Shown here piece after piece: positions 36,744-45,778 of a stretch of 64,000 nt of DNA. The notes under the pieces are model-generated. The model had not been told where the DNA came from. It saw nothing but the letters and a program-made list of their open reading frames with translations, and did not search any database. The position numbers and the translations under genes are program-made. Location of the stretch: the NCBI GenBank assembly GCA_017052515.1, contig JAFHKR010000039.1, forward strand, positions 992,001 through 1,056,000. The letters run 5' to 3'. Positions within the stretch are counted from its first letter, which is position 1, and each line of letters opens with the position of its first letter. The stretch comes from Fictibacillus nanhaiensis. GTDB taxonomy: Bacteria > Bacillota > Bacilli > Bacillales > Fictibacillaceae.

Positions 36744-38357
36744 ATGACGGATATCGACGGTACACAACATAGAAAAAGCTATATGATAGGAGTCGACATC
36801 GGAACTACGAGTACAAAAGCAGTTTTGTTTAACGAAAAAGGTAAAGTTCTTTCACAGGAAAACATCGGGTATCCACTTCACACACCTGACATTTCGACTG
36901 CGGTACAAGACCCAGAGGAAATCTTTCAGACGGTTTTGCAAACCCTTACAAATGTAATCAAACGCTCTTCAATTCCATCTAGCGCTATCTCGTTCATTTC
37001 TTTTAGCTCTGCGATGCACAGCGTGATTGCAATGGATGAAGACGATCAACCGTTAACACCTTGCATCACTTGGGCAGATAACCGCAGTGAAGCTTGGGCA
37101 CGGAAAATTAAAACGCAATGTAACGGACATGAGATCTATAAGCGAACAGGTACTCCTATCCATCCAATGAGTCCACTAAGTAAAATCGCTTGGATTGTAA
37201 ATGATCAGCCTGAAATCGCAGCAAGAGCAAAAAAATATATAGGAATTAAAGAGTTCATCTTCCATCGCTTATTCAATGAATATGTTGTCGATCATTCTCT
37301 TGCTTCAGCCATGGGGATCATGAATTTGCAAAACCTGGAATGGGATGAAGAAGCTTTACGTGTTGCTGGGATTAATCGTGACCAACTATCTACCTTAGTT
37401 CCAACGACAACGATCTTCAATCATTGTCAATTGGATATTGCAAAACAGATAGGAATTGATCCGAAAACACCATTTATTATTGGAGCAAGCGATGGTGTGT
37501 TATCAAACCTAGGTGTTGATGCGATTGGTAAGGGTGAGATTGCTGTAACCATTGGTACGAGCGGAGCTATTCGTACAATCATAGATAAGCCACAAACAGA
37601 TGAAAAAGGCAGAATTTTTTGTTATGCCTTAACAGAGAATCATTGGGTCATCGGTGGGCCAGTAAACAACGGCGGTGTTGTCCTGCGCTGGATTCGGGAT
37701 GAATTTGCTGCTTCAGAACTTGAAACAGCAAAGCGATTAGGAATCGATCCATATGAAATCCTTACAAAGATAGCCGAACGAGTTCGACCAGGTGCTGATG
37801 GTCTATTGTTTCATCCCTACCTCGCTGGTGAACGTGCTCCACTTTGGAATTCAGATGTAAGAGGCTCATTCTTCGGTCTAACGTTGTCTCATAAAAAAGA
37901 ACATATGATCAGAGCTGCACTCGAAGGCGTAATTTATAACCTTTATACCGTGTATCTGGCATTGATCGAATGTATGGATGAACCTGTAACCCGTATTCAA
38001 GCGACTGGTGGCTTTGCTCGATCCGAAACATGGCGTCAGATGATGTCGGACATTTTTGATACAGAGTTAGCGGTTCCCGAAGTTTACGAAAGTTCTTGCT
38101 TAGGAGCATGTATTCTAGGGTTGTATGCAACTGGAAGAATAGAATCGTTCGAAGCAGCTTCAGACATGATTGGGAGCACCTACACTCATACTCCAAATGA
38201 AGAAGCGGTAAAAGAATATAGAGAATTGTTACCCATCTTTATTAGTCTATCTAGAAAACTAGAAGAAGATTATTCACGTATTGCAGCGTATCAAAGAAGT
38301 TTGATTCATAGAGAAAATGAATATCAGGGGGATTTATCATGCCATTATTTATCGTAG
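36744..38357 (+). CDS. gntK: Gluconokinase, FGGY family
   Basis: A 537-residue kinase that phosphorylates gluconate to 6-phosphogluconate. MIGVDIGTTSTKAVLF is the N-terminal phosphate motif, WADNRSEAWA is substrate-binding, VTIGTSGAIRT and ATGGFARSETW are the second-domain FGGY motifs. It is somewhat longer than the Bacillus subtilis enzyme at both ends. The ATG at 36744 follows AAAAGGAG. Its 3' end overlaps gntP by 19 bp. It is the second gene of the gntR operon. Confidence 0.94.
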   Translation: MTDIDGTQHRKSYMIGVDIGTTSTKAVLFNEKGKVLSQENIGYPLHTPDISTAVQDPEEIFQTVLQTLTNVIKRSSIPSSAISFISFSSAMHSVIAMDEDDQPLTPCITWADNRSEAWARKIKTQCNGHEIYKRTGTPIHPMSPLSKIAWIVNDQPEIAARAKKYIGIKEFIFHRLFNEYVVDHSLASAMGIMNLQNLEWDEEALRVAGINRDQLSTLVPTTTIFNHCQLDIAKQIGIDPKTPFIIGASDGVLSNLGVDAIGKGEIAVTIGTSGAIRTIIDKPQTDEKGRIFCYALTENHWVIGGPVNNGGVVLRWIRDEFAASELETAKRLGIDPYEILTKIAERVRPGADGLLFHPYLAGERAPLWNSDVRGSFFGLTLSHKKEHMIRAALEGVIYNLYTVYLALIECMDEPVTRIQATGGFARSETWRQMMSDIFDTELAVPEVYESSCLGACILGLYATGRIESFEAASDMIGSTYTHTPNEEAVKEYRELLPIFISLSRKLEEDYSRIAAYQRSLIHRENEYQGDLSCHYLS

Positions 38358-39685
38358 CTTGTGGAATTTTAGCATTGTTAGTATTAATCATGTATTTCAA
38401 GTTAAACACATTCATTTCTTTGATCATCGTATCATTCGGAGTTGCATTAGCATTAGGTATGCCACTTGGAGAAATCGTAAAATCCATTGAAGCAGGTCTT
38501 GGTGGAACGCTCGGTCATTTGGCGTTAATTTTCGGTCTAGGTGCCATGCTAGGTAAACTGATCGCTGATGCTGGTGGTGCTCAACGAATTGCCATTACAC
38601 TTATCGAGAAGTTCGGTGAAAAGAAAATTCAATGGGCGATTGTTGTTGCTTCATTTATTATTGGTATCGCTTTATTCTTTGAAGTAGGTCTTGTATTGTT
38701 AATTCCAATCGTATTTGCCATTTCAAAACAATTACGTGTTTCCATTCTTTATTTAGGTATTCCAATGGTAGCCGCTCTTTCTGTAACGCACGGATTCTTA
38801 CCTCCTCACCCAGGTCCAACGGTAATTGCAGGAGAATATGGTGCGAATATTGGTGAGGTTTTACTTTATGGATTTATCATTGCGATTCCAACTGTTATTC
38901 TAGCTGGACCCGTGTTTACGAAAATTGCAAAAAAGATTGTACCAGATTCATTTAACAAAACAGGAAATATTGCTTCATTAGGCGAACAAAAAGTATTTAA
39001 ATTAGAAGATACACCTTCTTTTGGTATCTCAGTGTTTACAGCGATGCTTCCAGTCATTTTGATGTCGATTGCTACGGTGATCACACTTATTCAAAACACG
39101 ATGGGGATCGATGACTCAAAGACATTCGAAGTCATCCGTTTTGTTGGTGACGCTTCTACTTCTATGTTGATCTCATTACTAGTAGCTGTTTACACGATGG
39201 GATTAGCAAGAAAAATTCCAATTACAACGGTTATGGATTCATGTACGACAGCTATCACACATATCGGAATGATGCTTTTAATTATTGGTGGAGGCGGAGC
39301 CTTCAAACAAGTATTGATCAACGGTGGTGTTGGTGATTATGTAGCTGAACTGTTTAAAGATACAACATTTTCTCCAATCTTGTTAGCTTGGATCATTGCA
39401 GCCATCCTTCGAATCTCGTTAGGATCTGCGACGGTTGCTGCATTAACAACAGCAGGACTAGTGATTCCGCTATTAGGTCAGACCGATGTTAATCTTGCGT
39501 TAGTCGTTCTAGCTACCGGTGCTGGTAGTTTAATAGCATCACACGTGAACGATGCAGGCTTCTGGATGTTCAAAGAATATTTTGGTTTAAGTATGAAAGA
39601 AACCTTTGCTACTTGGACATTATTAGAAACCATTATCTCAGTTGCTGGATTAGGATTTATCTTGCTATTAAGCTTGTTTGTATAA
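38339..39685 (+). CDS. gntP: Gluconate permease
   Basis: A 448-residue polytopic membrane protein of the GntP family that imports gluconate with protons. GFLPPHPGPTVIA is the family signature, and HVNDAGFWMFKEYFGLS near the end is equally typical. AGGGGGAT precedes the ATG inside the end of gntK. In Bacillus subtilis gntZ (6-phosphogluconate dehydrogenase) follows; here a terminator and an opposite gene follow, so gntZ is missing from the operon. Confidence 0.95.
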   Translation: MPLFIVACGILALLVLIMYFKLNTFISLIIVSFGVALALGMPLGEIVKSIEAGLGGTLGHLALIFGLGAMLGKLIADAGGAQRIAITLIEKFGEKKIQWAIVVASFIIGIALFFEVGLVLLIPIVFAISKQLRVSILYLGIPMVAALSVTHGFLPPHPGPTVIAGEYGANIGEVLLYGFIIAIPTVILAGPVFTKIAKKIVPDSFNKTGNIASLGEQKVFKLEDTPSFGISVFTAMLPVILMSIATVITLIQNTMGIDDSKTFEVIRFVGDASTSMLISLLVAVYTMGLARKIPITTVMDSCTTAITHIGMMLLIIGGGGAFKQVLINGGVGDYVAELFKDTTFSPILLAWIIAAILRISLGSATVAALTTAGLVIPLLGQTDVNLALVVLATGAGSLIASHVNDAGFWMFKEYFGLSMKETFATWTLLETIISVAGLGFILLLSLFV

Positions 39686-39694
39686 AAAAAAGAT

Positions 39695-39728
39695 CCCTAT
39701 CGACTTAATATCGATAGGGTTTTTTTTG
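39695..39728. terminator. Bidirectional intrinsic terminator after gntP
   Basis: CCCTATCGA pairs with TCGATAGGG around CTTAATA, with an A run before and a T run after. It serves gntP and probably also the convergent peptidase gene. Confidence 0.93.
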
Positions 39729-39743
39729 TAGTTTCTTATCATT

Positions 39744-40805
39744 TTAAGCTAACTGAATATTAAATTCCTTTAAAAGATCTTTAAACGCTGGCCGTTCATT
39801 CCCATCTCTTCCGTTAACATGTGAAGCTGTTACAAGCGAGTTTAAGACGGCTTCCTCTGTTGCTTCACCAACTGCTCTAAAGGCAAGATCTAAATCTTCT
39901 TCATGTATCGTCGGAATGCTAGTAATATGCTTTGGTTTAAAATGAGGAATCTTTGTTGCTGTTGAAAAACCAATCACCACTTCCCCACTTCCGTGAGTAA
40001 TGAATGAACCTGTTCTTGATAACCCCACTACTGACCTTTTAATGATTCTGTTCAACTGTCTTTCGGAAACCGGAAGATCGGTTGCAACAATAATCATAAT
40101 AGATCCTTTGTCTTTTTCTTCCCACGATTTTAGTAAAGCTTCCTTTAGTTCTTTTCCGATCGCTCTTCCGTTTATTTGCAAGTCACTTAATATTCCAAAG
40201 TTTGATAAAACTAGTACGCCAATCGTATACATCTGCTCGTCGATTGAAAAACACCTCGAAGACGTTCCGATGCCACCTTTTAACGAATAACAAAGCATAC
40301 CTGCTCCAGCTCCCACACTGCCTTCTATTACTTGCTTCCCTGCATTTTGAAGTGCTTCTACTACATGATGTTTCTCTATGAATTGGGCTCTTACATCATT
40401 TAATAACATGTCATTGCATTCCCCAATAATAGGATTTACCGTTCCAGTTGTTCTTCCGATCTCAGGGTTTCGTTCTAACATATATGCAATTAATGCATCA
40501 AAAGCCGTGCCGATACTCAATGTGTTCGTAAGTATAATAGGCGTTTCTAACACACCTAGTTCTTTCATCTGGATGGTTCCCATCGTTTTTCCGAATCCAT
40601 TGATCACATAACTTGAAGCGATCAGTTTCTCCATAAATGTATTTCCTTCATGAGGAATGATAGCAGTAACCCCTGTTTGACAATTTCCTTCGCTTAATGT
40701 CACGTGTCCTACTGAAACACCTTCTACATCTGTAATTGAGTTATTCATTCCGGTGTCAAGCTTCCCGATTTTCACACCAAAATCTCGAATTCTTTTTTGC
40801 TGCAT
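39744..40805 (-). CDS. P1 family (DmpA-type) aminopeptidase
   Basis: A 353-residue N-terminal-nucleophile hydrolase of the DmpA/peptidase S58 family, self-cleaving enzymes that act on D- or beta-aminoacyl peptides. ITDVEGVSVGHVTL at the start and GSVGAGAGMLCYSLKGG are family motifs; the cleavage site and nucleophile Ser are expected in GGIGTSSR, just downstream. The protein has no signal peptide and should be cytoplasmic. GAGAGGTG precedes the ATG. It is followed on the minus strand only by the gntP terminator, and upstream by a MerR gene 22 bp away, so the two might be co-transcribed. Confidence 0.88.
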   Translation of the reverse strand: MQQKRIRDFGVKIGKLDTGMNNSITDVEGVSVGHVTLSEGNCQTGVTAIIPHEGNTFMEKLIASSYVINGFGKTMGTIQMKELGVLETPIILTNTLSIGTAFDALIAYMLERNPEIGRTTGTVNPIIGECNDMLLNDVRAQFIEKHHVVEALQNAGKQVIEGSVGAGAGMLCYSLKGGIGTSSRCFSIDEQMYTIGVLVLSNFGILSDLQINGRAIGKELKEALLKSWEEKDKGSIMIIVATDLPVSERQLNRIIKRSVVGLSRTGSFITHGSGEVVIGFSTATKIPHFKPKHITSIPTIHEEDLDLAFRAVGEATEEAVLNSLVTASHVNGRDGNERPAFKDLLKEFNIQLA

Positions 40806-40827
40806 GTATGTAACACCTCTCTATGTA

Positions 40828-41196
40828 TTAGGTGAAATCTCTTTTTTGCATATGTTCTTCATAAGTTGCTATCTTTTTGCGCAACATATCATCAATATCT
40901 ATTAATACTTGTATTTGGTTCTGAACATGATCTTGATGATTCTTTAACAAACTCAACCTCTTTTGACTAGTGTGATCTCCTTGTAAGAATAATGAAGCAT
41001 ATTCTTTAATCTGAGCAAGCGGCATTTTAGTTTCTTTGAGTTTTATGACAAACCGCAGCCATTGCAAATGAGATTCTGAATAACGTCGATCTCCATTCTC
41101 TGTTCGTTCAGGAGTTATAATCTTTTCTTTTTCATAAAATCGCAGTGTATGCGTCGTTACGTTAAGAAGCTTTGCAACTTCTCCAATGGAATACAT
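40828..41196 (-). CDS. MerR family transcriptional regulator
   Basis: A 122-residue regulator with the MerR winged helix YSIGEVAKLLNVTTHTLRFY and ENGDRRY, then a dimerising helix. The effector region is short and has no metal-binding Cys pair, so it is not a metal sensor of the classic type. ATG at 41196 lies 7 bp after GGGGTGA; the upstream TTG is too close. It is divergent from an SDR gene with a 19-bp-spacer promoter between them, the standard layout for MerR activation of that gene, and may be joined to the P1 peptidase gene downstream. Confidence 0.92.
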   Translation of the reverse strand: MYSIGEVAKLLNVTTHTLRFYEKEKIITPERTENGDRRYSESHLQWLRFVIKLKETKMPLAQIKEYASLFLQGDHTSQKRLSLLKNHQDHVQNQIQVLIDIDDMLRKKIATYEEHMQKRDFT

Positions 41197-41226
41197 GTTC
41201 AATCACCCCAACTGTTATCGAGTTCC

Positions 41227-41257
41227 TTGACTTAGAGTTTACTCTAATCAGTATAAT
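41227..41257 (+). promoter_or_regulatory. MerR-type promoter of the SDR gene
   Basis: TTGACT (41227-41232) and TATAAT (41252-41257) are 19 bp apart, too long for normal sigma-A use. The spacer holds the palindrome TTAGAGT-TT-ACTCTAA. MerR proteins untwist exactly this kind of spacer to activate. Confidence 0.85.
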
Positions 41258-41304
41258 AAAACACAAGAACAATTACCAAAACATTTATTTAAGGAGTGAG
41301 ATGA

Positions 41305-42066
41305 ATGAAATACACCGTCATTACAGGAGCAAGCTCTGGTATTGGATATGAAACGGCACTTGCATTTGCCGCTAGAGGTAAGAATTTAATAATTGCAGCT
41401 CGAAGAACAGAGGAATTAGAGCAACTGAAATCAAACGTTCTCTCTCAGTATCCAGAATTGGATGTTGTGGTTCAAACCGTTGATCTTTCTATACTATCGA
41501 ATGCACATGATTTCTACGAAAGTCTTAAGCAATATGAAATTGAAACCTGGATCAACAATGCAGGCTTTGGAAACTTTGCTTCGGTCGGAGAACAAAACTT
41601 AGATAAGATCGAAACGATGCTTCACTTAAATATTGAAGCATTAACCGTTCTTTCTTCACTATACGTTAGAGATTATGCAAATGTTGAAGGAACACAGCTT
41701 ATCAACATATCTTCTGGTGGAGGCTACACGATTGTTGCGGATGCTGTAACATATTGCGCATCCAAATTTTATGTGAGTGCCTTTACAGAAGGACTCGCAC
41801 AGGAATTAAAAAGTAAAGGACATGCCATGCAAGCAAAAGTATTGGCCCCGGCTGCTACTGAGACAGAATTTGCGAAGCGTTCCATGGATCTTGAGAACTT
41901 TCAATACGAAGGAACCGTTCCAAAATTTCATACAAGTAAAGAGATGGCTGAATTCTTACTGAATTTATACGATAGTGAAAAAGTAGTTGGTATCGTTGAT
42001 GGAGAGACTTATGAGTTCTATCTAAAAGACCCGATTTATCCTTATGTAGAAAGAAGCAGAAAATAA
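41305..42066 (+). CDS. Short-chain dehydrogenase/reductase
   Basis: A 253-residue classical SDR. TGASSGIGYETA is the NAD(P)-binding glycine motif, NNAGFG is the structural motif, and ISSGGG with YCASK gives the catalytic Ser, Tyr and Lys. RR after the second strand (AARRTEE) suggests NADP preference. AAGGAGTGAG precedes the ATG. It is expected to be switched on by the divergent MerR regulator. The substrate is unknown. Confidence 0.92.
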   Translation: MKYTVITGASSGIGYETALAFAARGKNLIIAARRTEELEQLKSNVLSQYPELDVVVQTVDLSILSNAHDFYESLKQYEIETWINNAGFGNFASVGEQNLDKIETMLHLNIEALTVLSSLYVRDYANVEGTQLINISSGGGYTIVADAVTYCASKFYVSAFTEGLAQELKSKGHAMQAKVLAPAATETEFAKRSMDLENFQYEGTVPKFHTSKEMAEFLLNLYDSEKVVGIVDGETYEFYLKDPIYPYVERSRK

Positions 42067-42084
42067 AAGTCAACTAAATAAAAG

Positions 42085-42126
42085 AAAACAGTCCCATAGC
42101 GAGTAATGGGGCTGTTTCCTTTTTAA
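42085..42126. terminator. Bidirectional intrinsic terminator
   Basis: AAACAGTCCCAT and ATGGGGCTGTTT form a stem with one wobble, flanked by A and T runs, between the convergent SDR and LVIVD genes. Confidence 0.88.
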
Positions 42127-42137
42127 TAAAGAAAAGT

Positions 42138-43502
42138 TTATTTTTCACCGTTTGTCAGTTTCAGAACTTTTAATCCTGTTCCCATGTCGGAAGCATAAAC
42201 GTAATTACCTGCTACATCAACTCCCCAGATGTTTGATTTTTCAGGGATATATTTACCGAGCTCTACAGGTTTACTAGGATCTGTAATATCTACAGAACGT
42301 ACTCCCCCTCCATAATGGGAAAGGTACAATGTATTGCCATGTACTTTCGGATCGTGAACGGTGTTGGCAAACGTTACGCCATACTGAACATCGTCAACTA
42401 GCTCTGTTTTAAACTCACTTAATAGCTTTGGATTTGTTTTATCCTTAATATCAAAAATACGAGTATATCCGTAAGACTGTTCATAGCCGGCTTTTGTAGG
42501 GTTATATACTTCGCGGGTTTCAATTAAGACATTCCCCCCTTTAGCAAGAGCGGCTGAGTGAGCAGATCCTTGCTGTGTGGCACTAAACGTGGTTCTTCCC
42601 ATATAGGTTGGTTTTTTTGGATTTTCCAAATCTAATACGATTGTACCTAGGTCCCAGAAAGACAGATAAGCGGTTTTACCGTTTACATCAGCCATGGTAC
42701 TGTGGTTGAATACAGCGCGCTGCTTTCCATTCAAATCTGTCCAGTTATAGCCGTCAAAGTTTTCTTGCACTTCTGGTAAGTCGCGAGGATCGAATTGATA
42801 AATCGTTTGTGGAGATGATGGATTCGTCACATCAACAATTTGGAAGTCCTTTTGCTCTCCATGTGTATAGTAATCAGCGTATGGATTTGCAGTCAATACA
42901 TAAGGTTTTCCACCCTGTTCGGTCAAATATAGTTCATGTGTTCCAGTAACTCGCTTATCCAGCGCCCAAAAACCTAGTTTTTTAGGTTGATAAGGTTCCG
43001 TTACATCATACAGTAGAAAACCTCCAACAGAGTTTTCTGCTTTTCGGTTAAGTTGCTGAACGGAAACAACAGCTAAGTCACCTTGAAAGTGTTCCGTACT
43101 AACTCGTTTTACGATTACTTTTTCTTGCCATGTTCCTGGAATATCATCTGCGAAAGCTGCCACTTCTTTAGGATTTGCTGGGTCTTTTACATCCCAAACA
43201 CGAACACCACCTTCACCACCGCTTTTCGTATGTGTTCCTGTATAAGCGAAACCTTTATGTACATAAACATCTGCTGTATTATTTTGTTTACCGTTTTTCT
43301 CTTTAATTTGAACAGCAGCAACTTCTTTCCAGTTAAAACTTTGTGACCCTTGTATGGTTGATTCAATCGCCTCATATCCAGGCCCGGTTCCTTTTTCAAT
43401 AATGTCAGATCCTAATTCATCATGAGCCAAAACAAATGAGCCAAGACTCCCAATACTTAAAGCCGTTGCAAGACTTAGACTTAACACAAATTTTCTGTTC
43501 AT
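42138..43502 (-). CDS. Secreted LVIVD-repeat beta-propeller protein
   Basis: A 454-residue precursor with a signal peptide (residues 1-26, ending VLA-HDE). The rest holds several LVIVD-type repeats, seen as GVRVWDVKDPANPKEV, FLLYDVTEPYQPKKLG, FQIVDVTNPSSPQ, TIVLDLENPKKPTYMG, TRIFDIKDKTNPKL and VRSVDITDPSKPVELG, which fold as propeller blades. There is no anchor, so it should be free or loosely wall-bound. The function is unknown; such proteins may bind carbohydrates or other surface partners. AGGAGG precedes the ATG. It is a single-gene unit. Confidence 0.9.
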   Translation of the reverse strand: MNRKFVLSLSLATALSIGSLGSFVLAHDELGSDIIEKGTGPGYEAIESTIQGSQSFNWKEVAAVQIKEKNGKQNNTADVYVHKGFAYTGTHTKSGGEGGVRVWDVKDPANPKEVAAFADDIPGTWQEKVIVKRVSTEHFQGDLAVVSVQQLNRKAENSVGGFLLYDVTEPYQPKKLGFWALDKRVTGTHELYLTEQGGKPYVLTANPYADYYTHGEQKDFQIVDVTNPSSPQTIYQFDPRDLPEVQENFDGYNWTDLNGKQRAVFNHSTMADVNGKTAYLSFWDLGTIVLDLENPKKPTYMGRTTFSATQQGSAHSAALAKGGNVLIETREVYNPTKAGYEQSYGYTRIFDIKDKTNPKLLSEFKTELVDDVQYGVTFANTVHDPKVHGNTLYLSHYGGGVRSVDITDPSKPVELGKYIPEKSNIWGVDVAGNYVYASDMGTGLKVLKLTNGEK

Positions 43503-43660
43503 ATGTACCTCCTATTGTTTTTAGTACGCTACCAAACTAAATTATCGCAAAATTCGTTTTATTAACATAGAGTCTTAGGAAGGATTTTACAATTGCTTGT
43601 TATATGATTTTTCTAATTATAAAGTTTCAGTTTAAGTCTTTAATAATAAGTCTCAAAGTA

Positions 43661-44278
43661 CTAGATGGATTGTACTAGCGTGATCGTAATATAGAAGGCA
43701 AGGAACCAAATAATAAGAGCTGATAGTTTATTCACGACTATTATTATTCTTCCACTTGTGTCTATCTTTCCGACTAATCTACCAGCTAGTGCTAATCCAA
43801 TAAACCATAGCCATGAAACGAGGATGCATGAAAAGGTAAAAACAAGCTTGTCAGATCCCGTATAAGCAATAGAACTGATGCCAATTACGCCAATTGTATC
43901 TAAGATCGCGTGCGGATTTAATAATGACACAGAGGCTGAAAATAGGATCTGTTGTTTTGGCCGCATGATTGAATACGAGGTATCGGCATTGGGATTGGTT
44001 TTGCTAGACCAGATCGACCAGCCCATATACAATAAAAATAGTACACCGGCACCCATAAAGAATAGTTTTACGGTTTTAAAGGTTAGTATGATTGCAGATA
44101 TGCCCGCTACAGCTAGTAAGATTAAAATCGTGTCACAAATAATTGCCGTAATAATGGCAGGAAGACTTCTCCAGAAAGAGGGTTGCTGAGCTCCCTGATT
44201 AAAAATGAAAACATTCTGTACGCCTAACGGTAAAATCAGACCAAAAGCTAATAAAGCGCCGTGCAAAAAGGCATCCAA
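43661..44278 (-). CDS. LysE/ArgO family amino acid exporter
   Basis: A 205-residue, six-helix membrane protein of the LysE family. The start region FGLILPLGVQNVFIFNQGA is the family signature, and LLNPHAILDTIGVIG the conserved middle motif. These proteins export lysine, arginine or other amino acids. The start is TTG at 44278 with AAGGAG 10 bp upstream. It is divergent from a small ribbon-helix-helix-like gene. No lysine riboswitch or LysG-type regulator lies nearby. Confidence 0.92.
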   Translation of the reverse strand: MDAFLHGALLAFGLILPLGVQNVFIFNQGAQQPSFWRSLPAIITAIICDTILILLAVAGISAIILTFKTVKLFFMGAGVLFLLYMGWSIWSSKTNPNADTSYSIMRPKQQILFSASVSLLNPHAILDTIGVIGISSIAYTGSDKLVFTFSCILVSWLWFIGLALAGRLVGKIDTSGRIIIVVNKLSALIIWFLAFYITITLVQSI

Positions 44279-44313
44279 GAATAATCAACTCCTTATGAAT
44301 TGGAGGTTGTGAT

Positions 44314-44493
44314 ATGTATACCAGTGAAATAAGAAAAAAAAATCATGATCGTAAAAATGTGAATACTACCTTGAGCCACTCCTTATACACTGAAATCAAG
44401 GCATTAGCTAAGAAGCTTGATCGACCAGCGAATGAATTAATTGAAGAAGGTATGGTTCATGTGCTGAATCAGTATAAGAAGAACAATAATTGA
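44314..44493 (+). CDS. Small ribbon-helix-helix-like protein
   Basis: A 59-residue protein starting MYTSEIRKKNHDRKNV, then NTTLSHSLYTEIKALAKK and LDRPANELIEEGMVHVL. The order of a short strand and two helices fits the ribbon-helix-helix (CopG/Arc) DNA-binding fold. TGGAGGTTGTG upstream is a strong ribosome binding site and a terminator follows, so the gene is very likely real. It lies 36 bp from the divergent lysE start and could regulate it, which is inference. No toxin gene is adjacent, which argues against an antitoxin. Confidence 0.82.
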   Translation: MYTSEIRKKNHDRKNVNTTLSHSLYTEIKALAKKLDRPANELIEEGMVHVLNQYKKNNN

Positions 44494-44499
44494 AACACG

Positions 44500-44531
44500 A
44501 AAACGCACCGGAATGGTCCTGTGCGTTTTTT
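44500..44531 (+). terminator. Intrinsic terminator after the small RHH-like gene
   Basis: AAAACGCAC pairs with GTGCGTTTT around CGGAATGGTCCT, followed by TT. Confidence 0.85.
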
Positions 44532-44607
44532 GATTTCGACTTAAAACTCAATAAATTGGATAAAAAGAATAGTGTAGTTTAAAACGCTCTATTGGGATGT
44601 GACACAT

Positions 44608-45315
44608 GTGAACCCTTATTATGATATTATCATTCGATCTGTAGTTGCCTTTTTATCTATATTCCTTGCTGCACGGATATTGGGAAAACAAACCGTATCT
44701 AGAATGACGATTTTTGACCTTATCGCAGTTGTTACACTCGGTTCTGTTACTGCGAACTTAGCATTTGCTCTAGAAGTAAAAGCCCGTTACATCTTTCTTG
44801 TGTTATTGATTTTTGTTCTTTTAATCTATCTCTCAGCCTTCCTTTCTTTAAAGAGTAAACGAGCTCGAAAGTATGTAGCTGGAGATCCAACAGTAGTGAT
44901 CGAGAACGGCAAAATATTAGAACATAACATGAAAAAAATGCGTTATACGCTAGATTATTTAAATCAACAGCTTCGGCAGAAAGATATCTTTTCAATCGAT
45001 GATGTTGATTATGCACTCGTTGAAAATAATGGCCTTCTCTCTGTTAAGAAAAAAGAAGAACTTCTCACTGTCACACGTAAAGATTTACATATCGTAAAAG
45101 AAGATGTGAAGCTCCCTATAGAGTTGATGATGGATGGAGAGATTCTACTGAACAATTTAAAAGAAAATAACATCTCTAAAGAGTGGCTACTAATAGAGCT
45201 GAGGAAACGGGATCTTACAGTTGAAAGTGTCGTATACGCATTACTTACTAGTAGCAATAAACTTTATATAGACACACAAGACGATAGATTAGATTCGCCT
45301 TTGGATGTAGAGTAA
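44608..45315 (+). CDS. DUF421 membrane protein (YetF-like)
   Basis: A 235-residue protein with three N-terminal membrane helices (to residue ~75, including AARILGKQTVSRMTIFDLI and TLGSVTANLA) and a cytoplasmic DUF421 domain of two alpha-beta units, typical of the YetF/YrbG/YcaP family. Members occur in spore and stress contexts in Bacillus, with no agreed function. Two GTG starts exist (44599 and 44608); 44608 (MNPYYDIIIRS) fits the family start and is better spaced from TGGGATG, but the choice is uncertain. Confidence 0.88.
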   Translation: MNPYYDIIIRSVVAFLSIFLAARILGKQTVSRMTIFDLIAVVTLGSVTANLAFALEVKARYIFLVLLIFVLLIYLSAFLSLKSKRARKYVAGDPTVVIENGKILEHNMKKMRYTLDYLNQQLRQKDIFSIDDVDYALVENNGLLSVKKKEELLTVTRKDLHIVKEDVKLPIELMMDGEILLNNLKENNISKEWLLIELRKRDLTVESVVYALLTSSNKLYIDTQDDRLDSPLDVE

Positions 45316-45341
45316 GAAGTCTTGTATCGAAACAAATTTTT

Positions 45342-45683
45342 TTATTGCTTAGACATGTCAATTATTCGTATAGGATTTCCTGAATCATCTGTGAAAATTG
45401 CGTATCGTCCAGGCGGAATATCACAAGGCTCTTTTACAAAATTTAGAGTACTTTGATTTGATGTGAAATACGCATCCACGTTATCTACCAAAAACACGCT
45501 TCCTGGACCAAACTCACGTTCGATTTTGTCGTCTTCTAAAAGGATTTGAGTATCAGTGTTCGCTTTAAATGATACGGTATGATTCCCTTCTCTCCAAGCT
45601 TCTTCCATTCCTAAAATATCCCGGTAAAAAGCAACAGCACTTTTCATATCTTTAACTGGTTGAGAATGAAAAACTAATTTCAT
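45342..45683 (-). CDS. VOC-family glyoxalase-like protein
   Basis: A 113-residue cytoplasmic protein with the VOC pattern VKDMKSAVAFYRDILGM at the start and FTDDSGNPIRIID at the end, one glyoxalase/bleomycin-resistance module. Glu and His metal ligands of true glyoxalase I are not evident. ATAGGAGG lies before the ATG. It is divergent from the TetR gene and shares with it a 96-bp region containing a palindrome, so it is the likely target of that regulator. Confidence 0.88.
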   Translation of the reverse strand: MKLVFHSQPVKDMKSAVAFYRDILGMEEAWREGNHTVSFKANTDTQILLEDDKIEREFGPGSVFLVDNVDAYFTSNQSTLNFVKEPCDIPPGRYAIFTDDSGNPIRIIDMSKQ

Positions 45684-45721
45684 AATTAAGTTCCTCCTAT
45701 ACCATATTTTTACACATAAAT

Positions 45722-45772
45722 GATTTACGTAAATCGTAAGTCATTTACGCTCGCCTGTCAATATGCTATATT
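45722..45772. promoter_or_regulatory. Divergent operator/promoter region of the VOC and TetR genes
   Basis: GATTTACGTAAATC at 45722-45735 is a perfect palindrome, and CATTTACG (45743-45749) repeats its half. TTTACG (45744) and TATATT (45767-45772) are 17 bp apart and would start transcription at or just before the TetR ATG at 45779. Confidence 0.6.
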
Positions 45773-45778
45773 CTAAAC

